DNA of 64,000 bases from Thermomonas beijingensis (GCF_020034655.1 NZ_JAIQDJ010000005.1:84867-148866); one strand, 5' to 3'. Shown: positions 27,994-38,752, counted from the first letter of the stretch. Notes: generated by a model from the sequence alone, not told the origin. Made by a program: numbers and translations.

Positions 27994-28569
27994 ATGCACT
28001 ACCCCGTGATGACTGAACGGCAACTTGCCTTCCGCTGGAAGATCAGCCTGAAAACCCTGCGGCGCTGGCGCCTCGATGGCGAGGGGCCCGTCTGGCACAA
28101 GTTGTTTCAACACGTCCGTTACCACGAGGCGGACGTTCTCGAGTTCGAACGCCAGAGCGCACAGCACTGGACGGCGATCCTTGGAGATGGTGAGCGTTTC
28201 CCGCGTGCTGTGACTCATTCGCCGAAGGCCGAAGGCGACCCTCAACCTTCCGATGCCGCCGAGCCCGAACTGCAGTACATCAGTGCCAAGGAGATCGTCG
28301 AGGCGACCAGCCTGCCTGCGCACCTGTTCAACGACCGAATCGAGCGAGAGCGCAAGCGCATCCCGCATCTGCTGCTGGTCAGGAACCTGCGTTTTTCGAT
28401 GGATGTCATCCTGCAATGGGAACTGGCGAACAGCGTTCGGGGTGGCGTACCGGAAGCTGTGGTGCAAATCGTCGAACCAGAGCCTGAACCGGACGCCTCG
28501 GGTCGTGTGCCGCGCTGGCATGAACTCGTGAGGGAGCAGGACGGAGAACGGTGCGATTCCGTTCGGTAG
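27994..28569 (+). CDS. Helix-turn-helix (excisionase/MerR-like) DNA-binding protein
   Basis: 191 residues. The N-terminal winged HTH of the excisionase/AlpA type reads MTERQLAFRWKISLKTLRRWRLDGEGP and then VRYHEADVLEFERQ. An acidic linker follows, then a second segment (about 92-150) that also looks HTH-like, with SAKEIVEATSLPAHLFNDRI. AGGAG sits before the ATG at 27994; earlier in-frame starts lack this. Such genes are common on integrative elements. Target unknown. A tiny frame overlaps its 3' end. Confidence 0.7.
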   Translation: MHYPVMTERQLAFRWKISLKTLRRWRLDGEGPVWHKLFQHVRYHEADVLEFERQSAQHWTAILGDGERFPRAVTHSPKAEGDPQPSDAAEPELQYISAKEIVEATSLPAHLFNDRIERERKRIPHLLLVRNLRFSMDVILQWELANSVRGGVPEAVVQIVEPEPEPDASGRVPRWHELVREQDGERCDSVR

Positions 28570-28652
28570 CCGACCTGGAGGGCCGCCATGTGCTGTTCAT
28601 GGAGGACGGCAGCAGTGCCTACCTGAAAAAGTTGTTTTCGGTGCTGGCGTGA
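28551..28652 (+). CDS. Possible 33-residue peptide or gene fragment
   Basis: A GTG-started frame preceded by GGAG and overlapping the HTH gene by 19 nt. It encodes a protein-like sequence (VADLEGRHVLFMEDGSSAYLKK). It may be the 5' end of a gene cut by the IS30 insertion immediately downstream. No family recognised. Confidence 0.3.
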   Translation: MRFRSVADLEGRHVLFMEDGSSAYLKKLFSVLA

Positions 28653-28788
28653 CCAGCCATCGATCTACCGGTTTGCCCAATTGAAAGAGCAGCGCATGTA
28701 TAACCGCCCCAGAAAGATACTCGGCTTCAAAACGCCCCTCGAAGTCATCAACGAGGAATCAATCAACACTGTTGCGAATCAGAATTGA
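28651..28788 (+). pseudogene. IS30-family transposase, C-terminal remnant
   Basis: The frame reads ...QLKEQRMYNRPRKILGFKTPLEVI... to TGA at 28786-28788. The NRPRKxLGxxTPxEV block is the signature of the C-terminal end of IS30-family transposases. All of the catalytic DDE domain is missing. The following bases (TGTTGCGAATC... at 28770-28795) resemble an IS30 terminal repeat. The element is dead. Confidence 0.8.
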
Positions 28789-28955
28789 ACTCGCCGTCGC
28801 AAAAGGCCATGTGCGTGCGCTACGGCGAAGAAGTTAGTGCCGATTTCGAGAGAAGAGAGGGCGGAACGGAGGGCAACCTGGGATGCTCCTGCCAGACCAT
28901 AGAACCCCGGTCGCACACGCAGAATGTCCGCGAACCCCGCGTGGCATGCGGGAAG

Positions 28956-28994
28956 CACAAATGAAAACGCCCAACTGAAAACAGTTGGGCGTTG
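28956..28994. repeat. 39-bp direct repeat, copy 2
   Basis: Identical to 27020-27058. Lies directly 3' of the tRNA-Ala gene and contains its terminator. The repeat pair encloses about 1.9 kb with higBA, the HTH gene and the IS30 remnant. Confidence 0.85.
28966..28993 (-). terminator. Terminator of tRNA-Ala
   Basis: Leftward hairpin with a 12-bp perfect stem and four-base loop, running into TTTTCATTTG. It begins 6 nt after the encoded CCA of the tRNA. Confidence 0.85.
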
Positions 28995-28999
28995 AATTT

Positions 29000-29075
<76 letters not shown>

Positions 29076-29089
29076 AAAAGGTTTCGCCA

Positions 29090-29118
29090 AGTTTAGTGAG
29101 TTGCTGCGAGTGCTGCAA
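29090..29118 (-). promoter_or_regulatory. Promoter of tRNA-Ala
   Basis: Leftward -35 TTGCAG (29113-29118), 17-nt spacer and -10 TAAACT (29090-29095). The -10 lies 14 nt upstream of the mature tRNA 5' end. Confidence 0.65.
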
Positions 29119-29197
29119 GCAATGCTGGAACTTAAAGGCACGGTGGATGGGTGCGGACGTTAAACTAGTGGTTTTCCGTATCCCCGGAGCCCCCACC

Positions 29198-30580
29198 GTG
29201 ATCAAGCCACGTACCCCGCCAGGGGTGATGGAACTGTTGCCCCGCGACCAGATCGCGTTCCAGCGCATGCTGGACACGATTCGCCAGACCTTCGAGCGTT
29301 TTGGTTTCCTGCCGGTGGAGACGCCGGTGATGGAGTTGTCGGAGGTGTTGCTGACCAAATCCGGCGGCGAAACCGAGCGCCAGGTGTATTTCGTGCAATC
29401 CACCGGCGCGCTCGACCGTGCCGCGGAGGGGTTGCCCGAGCTGGCCCTGCGCTTCGATCTGACCGTGCCGCTGGCGCGCTATGTGGCCGAGCACGAGCGC
29501 GAATTGGCATTTCCGTTCCGCCGCTACCAGATGCAGCGCGTGTATCGCGGCGAGCGGGCGCAGCGCGGGCGGTTTCGCGAGTTCTACCAATGCGATATCG
29601 ACGTGATCGGCAAGGATGAGCTGTCGCCACGGTTTGATGCCGAAATTCCGGCGGTCATCGCGGCGGTATTCGAGCGATTGTCCATCGGTGAGTTCACCAT
29701 CCAGTTCAACCATCGCAAGTTGCTGCGCGGGTATTTCGAAGGACTGGGCATTGAAGGCGAGGCGCAATTGTTGGTGCTGCGCGAACTGGACAAGCTCGAC
29801 AAGCGCGGTGTCGATGCTGTGCGTGAAACGCTGGCAGGCGAGGGTTTTGCGCTGGCGTCGGAGGTGATCGACAAATTGATGGCATTCTCGCAGGTGCGGT
29901 CCAGCAGTCATGCGGATGCCTTGGCCAAGCTGGATGCGTTGGGCAGCGGCACACCGTTGTTCGAAGAGGGGCGCGAGGCCTTGCGCGGGATCTTGTCGCA
30001 GCTGCACGCCTTGGGCGTGAACGAGTCGCGCTATGCATTGAATCTGTCGATCGCACGCGGGCTGGATTACTACACCGGCGTGGTGTACGAAACCACCCTC
30101 GATGCGTATCCGCAGATCGGTTCAATCTGCTCGGGCGGGCGCTACGACAACTTGGCCAGTCATTACAGCAAGTCGAAATTGCCGGGTGTGGGGATTTCGA
30201 TTGGCCTGACCCGGCTGTTCCATCAGCTGCGCGAGGCCGGGTTGGTGGGCACTGCAGACAGTTCGGTCGATGTGCTGATGGCGTTGCTGGATGATGCTGG
30301 ACTGGATCATGCACTGGCGCTGTCGCAGCGATTGCGTGCGGCGGGGTTGAACGTGGAAACCCAACTCGAGCCGCGCAAGTTGGCCAAGCAAATGCAGTAT
30401 GCCGACAAGGCCGGCATCCGCTTTGTGGTGATGCGTGGCGATGATGAGGCCGCGCGCGGGGTGGTTGCGGTGAAAGACCTGCGTCGTGGTGAGCAATTTG
30501 AAGTGGTCGAAGCCGAATTGGCGGCGGCCTTGTTGGTGGAGCGTGAGCAGCTGCGTGGCGCTGCAGGGACGGGGTCATGA
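29198..30580 (+). CDS. hisS: Histidyl-tRNA synthetase
   Basis: 460 residues, class II synthetase. The N-terminal catalytic core has motif 2 region [25 protein letters not shown]. The histidine-specific [12 protein letters not shown] is near residue 290, and motif 3 includes [13 protein letters not shown]-terminal anticodon-binding domain follows (about 360-455). The start is GTG with GGAG upstream at 29186; the longer open frame crosses the tRNA gene and is rejected. Overlaps the next gene in ATGA, linking charging of histidine with a putative histidine lyase. Confidence 0.95.
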   Translation: MIKPRTPPGVMELLPRDQIAFQRMLDTIRQTFERFGFLPVETPVMELSEVLLTKSGGETERQVYFVQSTGALDRAAEGLPELALRFDLTVPLARYVAEHERELAFPFRRYQMQRVYRGERAQRGRFREFYQCDIDVIGKDELSPRFDAEIPAVIAAVFERLSIGEFTIQFNHRKLLRGYFEGLGIEGEAQLLVLRELDKLDKRGVDAVRETLAGEGFALASEVIDKLMAFSQVRSSSHADALAKLDALGSGTPLFEEGREALRGILSQLHALGVNESRYALNLSIARGLDYYTGVVYETTLDAYPQIGSICSGGRYDNLASHYSKSKLPGVGISIGLTRLFHQLREAGLVGTADSSVDVLMALLDDAGLDHALALSQRLRAAGLNVETQLEPRKLAKQMQYADKAGIRFVVMRGDDEAARGVVAVKDLRRGEQFEVVEAELAAALLVEREQLRGAAGTGS

Positions 30581-32472
30581 GTGATGTCATCAGGTTGGAT
30601 GGCCTGTCGCTGACGCGCACGCAGTTGGTGGCGGTGGCGCATGGCGCAGCAGTGGCGCTGGATGCCGCAGCCCTGGTCCGGGTGGCGCGCGCGGCCGATT
30701 TCCTGGCGGCGCAAGTGGACAAGCAGGAGCCGATCTATGGCGTGTCCACCGGCTTTGGCAGCAATGCCGACAAGCTGCTGGGCGCGCATCGCCTGCGCGA
30801 TGAATTGCCGGGTGCGGTGAAGTCCGGGCAATCGCCGCATATCGAATTGCAGCGCAATCTGATCATCACCCATGCCGTGTGCGTGGGTGAACCGTTTGCG
30901 CCGGAGGTGGTGCGGGCGATGTTGTGCATTCGCATCAACACTTTGTTGCGCGGGCATTCCGGCATTCGCGTGCAAACCCTGCAAGCGCTGGCCAATCTGC
31001 TCAATGCCGGCATCGTGCCGGTGGTGCCGCAGCTGGGCTCGGTGGGTGCATCTGGTGATCTGGCACCGCTCTCGCACTTGGCCATCGTGTTGTTGGGCGG
31101 AGGCGAGGCGTTTGTCGATGGCGTGCGCATGCCCGGTGCCGAGGCGCTGGCGCGCAAACAGTTGCAGCCGGTGGAGTTGTCGTACAAGGAAGGCTTGGCG
31201 TTGAACAACGGCACCGCGCAAATGCTGGCCACCGGTGTGCTGGCGTTGCAGCAGTTGGAAGATTTGCTGGATACCGCAGATCTTGCCGCCGCGATGACCA
31301 TTGATGCGTTTGCCGGCCGCTTGGGCGCGTTCGCGCCGGAAGTCCACGCACTGCGCCCGCATCCGGGGCAGGTGAAAGTGGCGGCCAATCTGCTGCGCCT
31401 GTTGGAAGGCTCCACCCTGTCCGACATCGCCTATCACTTGGTGCCGAAATTCCGCCAATGGTTGCCTGGCAGTTGGCACACCGCGCAAGCACAGGCACTC
31501 AATTTCGATATCGGTTGGGATTGGGTACCGCTGTCGCAGCGCCACGGTCGCGAGAAGTTCTACCAACGCTTCCTGCCGTTTCGTGGCGGCAAGAAACACC
31601 AGCCGCAGGATAGCTATTCACTGCGCTGTACCCCGCAGGTACACGGTGCCGTGCGCGATGCGCTGGAGCAAGCCAAGCGCGTGCTGGAGATCGAGCTCAA
31701 TGCGCTGACCGATAACCCGCTGGTGTTCCCTGACAAGATCGATGCCAAGCATGTGGAAGAGCAGGTGATTTCCGCCGGCCATTTCCATGGTATGCCGCTG
31801 GCGCTGGCGATGAGTTACGTGAAAGCCGCCATCCCGGTGTTGGCTTCGATCAGCGAACGCCGCCTCAACAAACTGGTGGATCCGTCCACCAATGATGGCT
31901 TGCCCGCATTCCTGATCGGCAACGAAGACGGCACCGAATCTGGGCACATGATCGTGCAGTACACCGCAGCGGCCATCGTCAATGATCTGGCCAGTCGTGC
32001 GATGCCGGCCTCGGTGTACTCCATCCCCACCAGTGCCAACGCCGAAGACCATGTGTCGATGGGCGCCAACGAAGCACGCCATGTGCTGGCGATGGTGGGG
32101 GATCTGAGCAAGGTGTTGGCGCTGGAGCTGTACACCGCCGCGCAAGCGCTGGACTTGCGTCGCGGCATGATCAACGCTGCCCGCGATTTGGCCAAGCAGT
32201 CCGATGCGGAAAGCTTCGCCAGCAAAGTCGCCGGCGGGCCGCTGCCGGAAGGTGCGGACCGCGCCGTGTTTTTGAGTGAGGTAAATGCACTGCGCGAGCA
32301 ATTGGCACAGGCCAGCGAATTCCAGCCGGGCAGGGCCGTGGCCGCCGCCCATGTTGCGATTCGCTCCCGGATTGCCTATCTCGACCGCGATCGTGCGCTG
32401 GATGGTGAAGTGGCCACGGCCATCGCGATGGTGCTGGATGGCAGCATTCTGGATGCGGTGCGCCACGGCTGA
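30577..32472 (+). CDS. HAL/PAL-family aromatic amino acid lyase, long variant
   Basis: 631 residues, about 120 longer than standard bacterial histidine ammonia-lyase. The MIO cofactor triad Ala-Ser-Gly is at 158-160 within [15 protein letters not shown]. The N-terminal catalytic tyrosine is in YGVSTGFG. Extra sequence sits at about 285-340, a Trp/Arg-rich stretch just before the conserved QDSYSLRC, and again near the C-terminus. No hutU, hutI or hutG is adjacent. It overlaps hisS, so histidine is a sensible substrate, but tyrosine or phenylalanine cannot be excluded. Followed by a terminator. Confidence 0.85.
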   Translation: MSDVIRLDGLSLTRTQLVAVAHGAAVALDAAALVRVARAADFLAAQVDKQEPIYGVSTGFGSNADKLLGAHRLRDELPGAVKSGQSPHIELQRNLIITHAVCVGEPFAPEVVRAMLCIRINTLLRGHSGIRVQTLQALANLLNAGIVPVVPQLGSVGASGDLAPLSHLAIVLLGGGEAFVDGVRMPGAEALARKQLQPVELSYKEGLALNNGTAQMLATGVLALQQLEDLLDTADLAAAMTIDAFAGRLGAFAPEVHALRPHPGQVKVAANLLRLLEGSTLSDIAYHLVPKFRQWLPGSWHTAQAQALNFDIGWDWVPLSQRHGREKFYQRFLPFRGGKKHQPQDSYSLRCTPQVHGAVRDALEQAKRVLEIELNALTDNPLVFPDKIDAKHVEEQVISAGHFHGMPLALAMSYVKAAIPVLASISERRLNKLVDPSTNDGLPAFLIGNEDGTESGHMIVQYTAAAIVNDLASRAMPASVYSIPTSANAEDHVSMGANEARHVLAMVGDLSKVLALELYTAAQALDLRRGMINAARDLAKQSDAESFASKVAGGPLPEGADRAVFLSEVNALREQLAQASEFQPGRAVAAAHVAIRSRIAYLDRDRALDGEVATAIAMVLDGSILDAVRHG

Positions 32473-32500
32473 TTGCGATTCAGGACTGCAGGCAGACATG

Positions 32501-32534
32501 ACCGTCCCCTGATGTTCAGGGGGCGGTTTTCTTT
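32501..32534 (+). terminator. Intrinsic terminator after the lyase gene
   Basis: Stem ACCGTCCCCTGA / TCAGGGGGCGGT (12 bp, one G-T) with a 3-nt loop, followed by TTTTCTTTT. Lies 28 nt after the stop codon and separates hisS-lyase from the his operon. Confidence 0.88.
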
Positions 32535-32613
32535 TGCCGCATTTCCCTGCTGCGGGCTTGAATGGTGGCTGTCAGCACCAATCCGAACAGCAATTTGCAC
32601 CGCGTCATTATCA

Positions 32614-32642
32614 TTGACATCAGGGTAGTGTTGCATTAATGT
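32614..32642 (+). promoter_or_regulatory. his operon promoter
   Basis: A consensus -35 TTGACA (32614-32619), 17-nt spacer and -10 TAATGT (32637-32642). The -10 lies inside the left arm of the palindrome at 32635-32664, so a bound repressor would block it. Confidence 0.75.
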
Positions 32643-32664
32643 ACTAACGCGTTATTACATTAAT
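32635..32664. promoter_or_regulatory. Operator for the TrpR-family his regulator
   Basis: A 30-bp palindrome, 14 of 15 positions matching, with core GTACTAACGCGTTATTAC. The CTAA/TTAG-type half sites recall TrpR operators. It overlaps the -10 of the his promoter and lies 51 nt before the regulator's own ATG. Confidence 0.75.
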
Positions 32665-32682
32665 GCGTTAAGGTAGTAACGC
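32665..32682. promoter_or_regulatory. Second operator-like inverted repeat
   Basis: GCGTTA and TAACGC arms (6 bp, perfect) separated by 6 nt, abutting the first palindrome and sharing its GCGTTA/TAACGC words. Probably a second, weaker repressor site downstream of the transcription start. Confidence 0.5.
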
Positions 32683-32714
32683 GCAAAGACACTTCTCAGC
32701 CCGGTGAAATCACC

Positions 32715-33044
32715 ATGAAGCAACGTCCCGAACCCTTGCCGAAGTACGACGCCGCGGTTGCCATCGGAGCGCTGGCCCATGTGCTGTCGAAGCTGAAAGG
32801 GGCGGCAGAGGTGCAGGCGTTTCTGGAGGATCTGTGTACGCCGGCAGAGCTGGAAGCGATGGGCGACCGCTGGAGGGTGGTGCCGCATTTGCTGAAAGGC
32901 GAGCCGTATCGCGACATCCATGACAGCACCAAGGTCAGCGTCACCACGATTGGCCGGGTAGCGCGTTGCATCGAGCGTGGCGCGGGCGGCTATCAAGCCG
33001 CCGCACGCCGTCTGCAACTGCCCGCTGTTTCCAACACCAACTGA
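32715..33044 (+). CDS. TrpR/YerC-family regulator of the his operon
   Basis: 109 residues, all helical. The TrpR-type HTH reads [45 protein letters not shown]. It is the first gene of the histidine operon and sits behind two palindromes, so autoregulated repression of his genes is likely. A TrpR-family his regulator is, from memory, described for Xanthomonadales in comparative genomics under the name HisR. Histidine as co-repressor is inference. hisG starts 10 nt downstream. Confidence 0.88.
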   Translation: MKQRPEPLPKYDAAVAIGALAHVLSKLKGAAEVQAFLEDLCTPAELEAMGDRWRVVPHLLKGEPYRDIHDSTKVSVTTIGRVARCIERGAGGYQAAARRLQLPAVSNTN

Positions 33045-33054
33045 AGCCATTCCG

Positions 33055-33969
33055 ATGAGCCCTGTCGCCAATTCCGCCGTGCGTGACCGTTTGCGCATTG
33101 CCATTCAAAAATCCGGTCGCCTGAGTGAACCGGCGCGTGCACTGCTGGCATCGTCCGGGCTGTCTTGGCGCGAAAGTCGCGACAAGCTGTTTTGCTATGG
33201 CGAATCACTGCCGGTGGATCTGCTGTTGGTGCGCGATGACGACATCCCCGGCCTGATTGCCGAGGGTGTGTGCGATCTTGGCATCGTGGGTCGCAATGTC
33301 CTGCGTGAGCTGATCAATGAGCGTGAGGAATCCGGCAAGCCGGCCGCATTCCGCGAATGGCGCGCATTGGGGTTTGGCGGTTGCCGCCTTTCGATTGCGG
33401 TGCCTGATGTTTGGGACTGGCAAAGCCCCACCCAGCTTGCCGGCAAGCGTATTGCCACCACCTATCCCAACCAGCTGCGGGCTTGGCTGCGCACGCAGGG
33501 TGTGCAGGCCGACATCGTGATGCTCAACGGGTCGGTGGAAATCGCGCCGCGTTTGGGGCAGGCCGATGCCATCTGTGATCTGGTATCCAGCGGTGCCACG
33601 CTTGCCGCCAATCAGCTCAAGCCAGTGCTGGATATTTTACAAAGCGAAGCGGTACTGGCCGGCCCCGCACACCCCTTCGCTGATGCCCGCGCCGACCTGG
33701 CCGATTTGCTGCTGCGGCGGATGGACGGCGTGCTGCGTATTCGCGATAGCAAACTGTTGATGTTCCAGGCCCCGCGCGAGGCCATGAACGAGCTGCTGCA
33801 ATTGTTGCCAGATGCCGAGCCGCCCACGGTCTGTGCGGTGGATGGTGCGGATACCTTGGCGTTGCAGGCGCTGTGTCACGGCGCGATGACGTGGCAGCGG
33901 CTGGAAGATCTCAAGCGCGCTGGCGCACGCGGCTTGATGGTGTTGCCGGTGGAACGGATGCTGGCATGA
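33055..33969 (+). CDS. hisG: ATP phosphoribosyltransferase, long form
   Basis: 304 residues, the first enzyme of histidine synthesis (ATP + PRPP). The catalytic domain (about 1-220) has [24 protein letters not shown] and the PRPP loop region [16 protein letters not shown]. The C-terminal regulatory domain (about 225-300) marks the long form, which is feedback-inhibited by histidine and needs no HisZ. Stop overlaps hisD. Confidence 0.96.
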   Translation: MSPVANSAVRDRLRIAIQKSGRLSEPARALLASSGLSWRESRDKLFCYGESLPVDLLLVRDDDIPGLIAEGVCDLGIVGRNVLRELINEREESGKPAAFREWRALGFGGCRLSIAVPDVWDWQSPTQLAGKRIATTYPNQLRAWLRTQGVQADIVMLNGSVEIAPRLGQADAICDLVSSGATLAANQLKPVLDILQSEAVLAGPAHPFADARADLADLLLRRMDGVLRIRDSKLLMFQAPREAMNELLQLLPDAEPPTVCAVDGADTLALQALCHGAMTWQRLEDLKRAGARGLMVLPVERMLA

Positions 33970-35264
33970 AGCGCGTGGACTGGAATGTGTTGGATGACGC
34001 CGCACGCATGGCCGTGTTGCAGCGCCCGGTGCAAGCGGTATCGGATGCGTTGCGCGAGGGTGTGCAGGCGATCTTTGCCGAAGTGGCGATGCGCGGCGAT
34101 GCCGCCTTGCGTGATTACACGCAACAATTTGATGGCGTGGCGCTGCAAGATTTCGAAGTGGGTGCAGCAGAATTTTCGGCGGCCTTCGCGCAGGTTAGCC
34201 CCACCGTACAGGCGGCGATAGCCGAAGCCGCTGGCCGCATTGAAACCTTTCACCGTGCCGGCATGGCTAGTGTCTATGCCGTGGATACCGCACCTGGCCT
34301 GCGCTGCGAGCGCATCCAGCGACCGATCCCGAGGGTGGGCTTGTATGTCCCCGCCGGGAGCGCGCCGCTGCCCTCCACGGCATTGATGTTGAGCATTCCA
34401 GCACGCTTGGCAGGCTGCAAGGACATCGTGTTGTGCACACCGCCGCGCAAGGACGGCAGCGCAGATCCGGCAGTGTTGCTGGCTGCACAACAGGCCCCAG
34501 GCGTGCGTGTATTCAAACTCGGCGGCGCGCAGGCGATCGCGGCGATGGCTTTGGGCACCCCAGTGGTACCTGCCTGCGACAAACTATTCGGCCCCGGCAA
34601 TGCGTGGGTGGATGAGGCCAAGCGGCAGGCGGCGCAGCGTCCCGGTGGTCTTGCCATTGACATGCCAGCGGGGCCATCGGAAGTATTGGTGATCGCCGAT
34701 GCCGGTGCGAACCCCGCATTCGTGGCGGCCGATCTGCTCTCGCAGGCCGAGCATGGGCCGGATTCGCAAGTGTTGCTGCTGACCGATAGCGTAGACATGC
34801 TGGATGCCGTGGCGACACAGGTCGATGCGCAATTGGCGCAATTGCCACGCGCTGATATCGCAGCACAATCCTTAAGCCGTTCGCGTTTGGTCTTGGTGAA
34901 AGACATCGCGCAGGCGATCAAGATCAGCAATCGCTACGCACCTGAGCACTTGATTTTGTCGGTGCGTGAACCACGCGTTTGGCTGGATATGATTTGCAAC
35001 GCAGGCAGTGTTTTTCTTGGCGACTACACACCCGAAGCCTTGGGCGATTACTGCTCCGGCAGCAACCATGTGCTGCCTACGGGCGGTGCCGCGCGGGCGT
35101 GGAGCGGGTTGTCGGTGGGAAGCTTCCAGAAGGCGATCAGCGTGCAGGACGCCAGCCGCACGGGTCTCGCCAATGCGGGGCCATGTGCCGTCACGCTGGC
35201 GTACGCTGAAGGCTTGCAGGCCCATGCGCGGGCAGTGGAAGTGCGGCTGGAGCAGGCGGCATGA
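33966..35264 (+). CDS. hisD: Histidinol dehydrogenase
   Basis: 432 residues. It oxidises histidinol to histidine in two NAD-dependent steps with one zinc. The family block [16 protein letters not shown] and the catalytic EH pair in [10 protein letters not shown] are visible, as is [24 protein letters not shown] in the ATGA overlap with hisG. Confidence 0.97.
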   Translation: MKRVDWNVLDDAARMAVLQRPVQAVSDALREGVQAIFAEVAMRGDAALRDYTQQFDGVALQDFEVGAAEFSAAFAQVSPTVQAAIAEAAGRIETFHRAGMASVYAVDTAPGLRCERIQRPIPRVGLYVPAGSAPLPSTALMLSIPARLAGCKDIVLCTPPRKDGSADPAVLLAAQQAPGVRVFKLGGAQAIAAMALGTPVVPACDKLFGPGNAWVDEAKRQAAQRPGGLAIDMPAGPSEVLVIADAGANPAFVAADLLSQAEHGPDSQVLLLTDSVDMLDAVATQVDAQLAQLPRADIAAQSLSRSRLVLVKDIAQAIKISNRYAPEHLILSVREPRVWLDMICNAGSVFLGDYTPEALGDYCSGSNHVLPTGGAARAWSGLSVGSFQKAISVQDASRTGLANAGPCAVTLAYAEGLQAHARAVEVRLEQAA

Positions 35265-36349
35265 AGACCACCGTGAATGTCTTGCTGCGCGATGACCTGC
35301 GCACATTTGCAGGCTATCAGTCGGCGCGCGCGGCCAGCCTGCAAGGTGAGGTCTGGCTCAATGCCAACGAATCCGCATGGGCCAATGCTGCAGATGACGA
35401 TGCGCGTTTGCGCCGCTACCCGCAGCCGCAGCCGCAAGCCTTGCGTGAGTGCATGGCGCAGTTGTATGCGGTGGCACCGGAGCAGCTCTTGATTGGGCGT
35501 GGCAGCGATGAGGCCATTGACCTGTTGGTGCGCGCGTTTTGCGCGCCGGGGCAGGGCCGCATCGTTATCGCAACACCGGTGTTTGGCATGTATGCGGTGT
35601 GCGCGAAGTTGCACGGTGCAAGCATCATCGATGTGCCACTGGTCGACAGTGATGCCGGCCTATGCGCGGATGTGCCGGCAATGGGGGATGCTGCATTGAC
35701 GCAAAACGCCACCCTGCTGTTCCTATGCTCGCCGGGCAATCCGTCGGGTGAATTGCTGAGCCTGGAGGCCATCGCCACACTGGCGCAGCGGTTGCGTGGC
35801 CGTTGCATGGTGGTGGTGGATGAGGCATATCTGGAGTATGCCGATGCACCCTCGGCCACGGCATTGCTCAGTGGGCACGACAATATCGCGGTGCTGCGTA
35901 CCTTGTCGAAAGCGCATGCATTGGCGGCGGCAAGAGTGGGCTGCGTCATCGGATCGCGTGAACTGATCGATGCACTGCGCCGTTGCCAAGCGCCGTACCC
36001 GGTGCCGCAACCCGTTGCCGCCGCTGCGCTTGCGGCATTGGCACCGCAGGCATTGGCATCGACAACCAGCCGGATCGGTACGGTGCGTGAAGCACGCCAG
36101 CAGTTGCAGGCGGGTTTGCTGCACTTGCCGGTTGTGCGCCGGGTCTATGCGTCCGCAGGTAATTTCTTGCTGGTGCGCTTTGTCGATACCGATGCCGCGT
36201 TCGCGGCGCTGTTGGCTGCCGGTGTGGTGGTACGCGATATGCGCGCCATGCCGCAACTGGGTGATGCACTGCGGATCACGGTGGGCACGCAAGAAGAATG
36301 CAGCCGAGTATTGGCAGCACTGGAAGCTGTGCGTGAGGTGGCGGCATGA
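35261..36349 (+). CDS. hisC: Histidinol-phosphate aminotransferase
   Basis: 362 residues, PLP fold type I. The Schiff-base lysine is Lys217 in [14 protein letters not shown]. The substrate-side motif RYPQPQP is near residue 47, and [10 protein letters not shown] holds the cofactor asparagine. Overlaps hisD and hisB by 4 nt each. Confidence 0.96.
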   Translation: MKTTVNVLLRDDLRTFAGYQSARAASLQGEVWLNANESAWANAADDDARLRRYPQPQPQALRECMAQLYAVAPEQLLIGRGSDEAIDLLVRAFCAPGQGRIVIATPVFGMYAVCAKLHGASIIDVPLVDSDAGLCADVPAMGDAALTQNATLLFLCSPGNPSGELLSLEAIATLAQRLRGRCMVVVDEAYLEYADAPSATALLSGHDNIAVLRTLSKAHALAAARVGCVIGSRELIDALRRCQAPYPVPQPVAAAALAALAPQALASTTSRIGTVREARQQLQAGLLHLPVVRRVYASAGNFLLVRFVDTDAAFAALLAAGVVVRDMRAMPQLGDALRITVGTQEECSRVLAALEAVREVAA

Positions 36350-37425
36350 GTCTGCAAAAAATCCTGTTTGTGGATCGCGATGGCACCTTGATCGAGGAGC
36401 CAGAGGATTTCCAGATCGATGCCTATGAAAAATTGCGCTTCGTGGAAGGCGTGATTCCGGCCATGCTCAAACTGCGCGATGCCGGCTATGTGTTTGTCAT
36501 TGTCAGCAACCAGGATGGGTTGGGTAGCGCCACCTATCCGCAAGCAAATTTCGATGGCCCACATGCCTTGATGAAGCAGATTTTTGCCAGCCAAGGCATC
36601 GTGTTTCGTGATGAATTCATTGATACCAGTTTTCCGCAGGACAACACTCCCAACCGTAAACCCGGTGTCGGCATGCTGTTGGGCTATCTGCAAGACCGCA
36701 CGGTTGATTGGTCACGCAGCGCGATGGTAGGCGACCGTATGACCGATATCCAATTTGCCGAGAACATGAACATTCGCGGCTTCCAGCTGAAGACCGCGCA
36801 ATTTGGCGGGCAATGGGATTGGGCCGGAATTGCGCATGCACTGGCCGATGCGCCGCGCCGTGCCAGCGTGGTGCGCAATACCAAGGAAACCAGGGTTCAG
36901 GTCGAGATTGATCTGGATCGCGTGGCCGAACCGAAGATTGCCACCGGGCTGGCGTTCTTCGACCACATGCTGGAGCAGATCGGCAAGCACGGTGGCGTTG
37001 CGTTATCCATCCGCTGTGATGGCGATTTGCACATTGACGAGCACCACACGGTGGAAGATACGGCGCTGACCCTGGGACAGGCCCTGCGTGAGGCTTTGGG
37101 CGATAAACGCGGCATCACGCGTTATGGGTTTACATTGCCGATGGACGAATGTCTGGCGCAGGCCGCGCTGGATTTCTCCGGCCGCCCGTATTGCGTGTTC
37201 ACTGCACACTTCAAGCGCGAGCGCGTAGGTGATCTGCCCACCGAATTGGTGCCGCATTTCTTCCGGTCGTTGTGTGATGCCGCAGGGTTGAACCTCAACC
37301 TCAGTGTGACCGGCGATAACGATCACCACCAGATCGAGGCGTGCTTCAAAGCCTTGGCACGTGCATTGCGGCAAGCGATCAGGCGTGAAGGCGCAGACCT
37401 GCCTTCGACCAAGGGCGTGCTGTGA
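36346..37425 (+). CDS. hisB: Bifunctional histidinol-phosphatase / imidazoleglycerol-phosphate dehydratase
   Basis: 359 residues. The N-terminal HAD phosphatase has nucleophile Asp10 and Asp12 in VDRDGTL (about 1-165). The C-terminal dehydratase (about 170-359) has the metal-binding repeats [14 protein letters not shown] and [10 protein letters not shown], and later [14 protein letters not shown]. The fusion is the enterobacterial/xanthomonad arrangement. Confidence 0.97.
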   Translation: MSLQKILFVDRDGTLIEEPEDFQIDAYEKLRFVEGVIPAMLKLRDAGYVFVIVSNQDGLGSATYPQANFDGPHALMKQIFASQGIVFRDEFIDTSFPQDNTPNRKPGVGMLLGYLQDRTVDWSRSAMVGDRMTDIQFAENMNIRGFQLKTAQFGGQWDWAGIAHALADAPRRASVVRNTKETRVQVEIDLDRVAEPKIATGLAFFDHMLEQIGKHGGVALSIRCDGDLHIDEHHTVEDTALTLGQALREALGDKRGITRYGFTLPMDECLAQAALDFSGRPYCVFTAHFKRERVGDLPTELVPHFFRSLCDAAGLNLNLSVTGDNDHHQIEACFKALARALRQAIRREGADLPSTKGVL

Positions 37426-38021
37426 CTGCCGTGGCTGTCATTGATGCGGGCGGGGCCAATTTCGGCTCGGTCTGCTACGCGCTGGAGCGATTGGGCGTGC
37501 AGCCGCGCATCGTGCGCGATGCCGATGGCCTGCGTGCCGCAACACGGGTGATCTTGCCCGGTGTGGGCGCGGCGGCGCCGGCGATGCGGCTGTTGCGCGA
37601 ACGCGGCTTTGCCGATGTCCTGCCCACACTTGCGGTGCCGTTGCTCGGCATCTGTTTGGGCATGCAATTGCTGTTTGAGGCTTCCGACGAAGGCGACGTG
37701 AACTGCCTTGGTGTGTTGCCGGGGCGGGTGCGAAAACTGCAAGCTGATGCGGGGTTGCGGGTGCCGCATATGGGGTGGAATGTTTTGCAGCCATTGCGCG
37801 CCTCGCCGCTGCTGGAGGGTGTGGGTGAGGCGAGTGTGTACTTCGTGCATGGCTATGCCGCGCCGGTCACCGATGCCTGCATCGCCAGTTGTACGCATGG
37901 GGCCGCGTTTGCGGCGGTGGTGCAGCGTGGCAAGGTGGCGGGCATGCAATTTCATCCCGAACGTTCCGGCGTTGCGGGTGCGCGCTTGTTGTCGAATTTC
38001 CTGCAATGGAGTGGGGCATGA
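37422..38021 (+). CDS. hisH: Imidazole glycerol phosphate synthase, glutaminase subunit
   Basis: 199 residues, class I glutamine amidotransferase with triad Cys78 (GICLGMQ), His178 and Glu180 (FHPERSG). It supplies ammonia to HisF. GTG start overlapping the hisB stop. Confidence 0.96.
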   Translation: MTAVAVIDAGGANFGSVCYALERLGVQPRIVRDADGLRAATRVILPGVGAAAPAMRLLRERGFADVLPTLAVPLLGICLGMQLLFEASDEGDVNCLGVLPGRVRKLQADAGLRVPHMGWNVLQPLRASPLLEGVGEASVYFVHGYAAPVTDACIASCTHGAAFAAVVQRGKVAGMQFHPERSGVAGARLLSNFLQWSGA

Positions 38022-38752
38022 GCTTTACCGTGTATCCCGCCATCGATGTACGCGCTGGGCGCGTGGTGCGCTTGCGGCAGGGCGATTATGCAGAGGAGAC
38101 GCGCTATGCCGATGATCCGCTTGCGCTGGCCCAGCGCTATGCGGATGCCGGTGCGCGGTGGCTGCACCTGGTGGATCTGGATGCTGCCAAAGCTGGCGGC
38201 TATACCTTGCAGCCGTTATTGCAATCGATCTGTCAGACCACGGGGTTGCAGGTGCAAACCGGCGGCGGCGTGCGCTGTCGCGAAGATGTGCAACAACTGC
38301 TGAGTGCAGGTGCACAGCGCGTGGTGGTGGGCTCGCTGGCGGTACGGGAGCCTGCCTTGGTACTGGATTGGTTATCGGCGTTTGGCGGCGATGCGTTGAC
38401 CATTGCTCTGGATACACGGCAGGACGACAGCGGCGAATGGCGCTTGCCCGTGCATGGCTGGACACAAACAGCGAACGACATGCTGGATACCTTGGCGGCG
38501 CGCTATGCCGAATCGGGTTTGCGCCATTTGTTGTGTACCGACATCGCCCGTGATGGCATGTTGTCGGGGCCGAATATCGCGCTGTATCAACGTCTGCGTG
38601 CCGCACATCCAGCGCTTGCCATCCAGGCCAGTGGCGGTGCACGTAATACGCAGGATGTGATGGCGACGCGTGCCGCAGGTTGTGCCGGCATCGTGTTGGG
38701 CAAGGCATTGCTGGTTGGCAATCTGCAACTTCCGGAAGCACTGGCATGTTGA
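38018..38752 (+). CDS. hisA: Phosphoribosylformimino-AICAR-ribotide isomerase
   Basis: 244 residues, a TIM barrel with two half-barrel repeats. The catalytic Asp is in [14 protein letters not shown] and the second in [10 protein letters not shown]. The phosphate-binding VQTGGGVR and IQASGGARN loops are visible. Overlaps hisH (4 nt) and hisF (7 nt). Confidence 0.97.
   Translation: MSFTVYPAIDVRAGRVVRLRQGDYAEETRYADDPLALAQRYADAGARWLHLVDLDAAKAGGYTLQPLLQSICQTTGLQVQTGGGVRCREDVQQLLSAGAQRVVVGSLAVREPALVLDWLSAFGGDALTIALDTRQDDSGEWRLPVHGWTQTANDMLDTLAARYAESGLRHLLCTDIARDGMLSGPNIALYQRLRAAHPALAIQASGGARNTQDVMATRAAGCAGIVLGKALLVGNLQLPEALAC

Noticed and set aside
30577..32472. Reading the lyase as part of a hut operon
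   Set aside because: No hutU, hutI, hutG or hutC is present nearby, and the protein is far longer than typical HutH.
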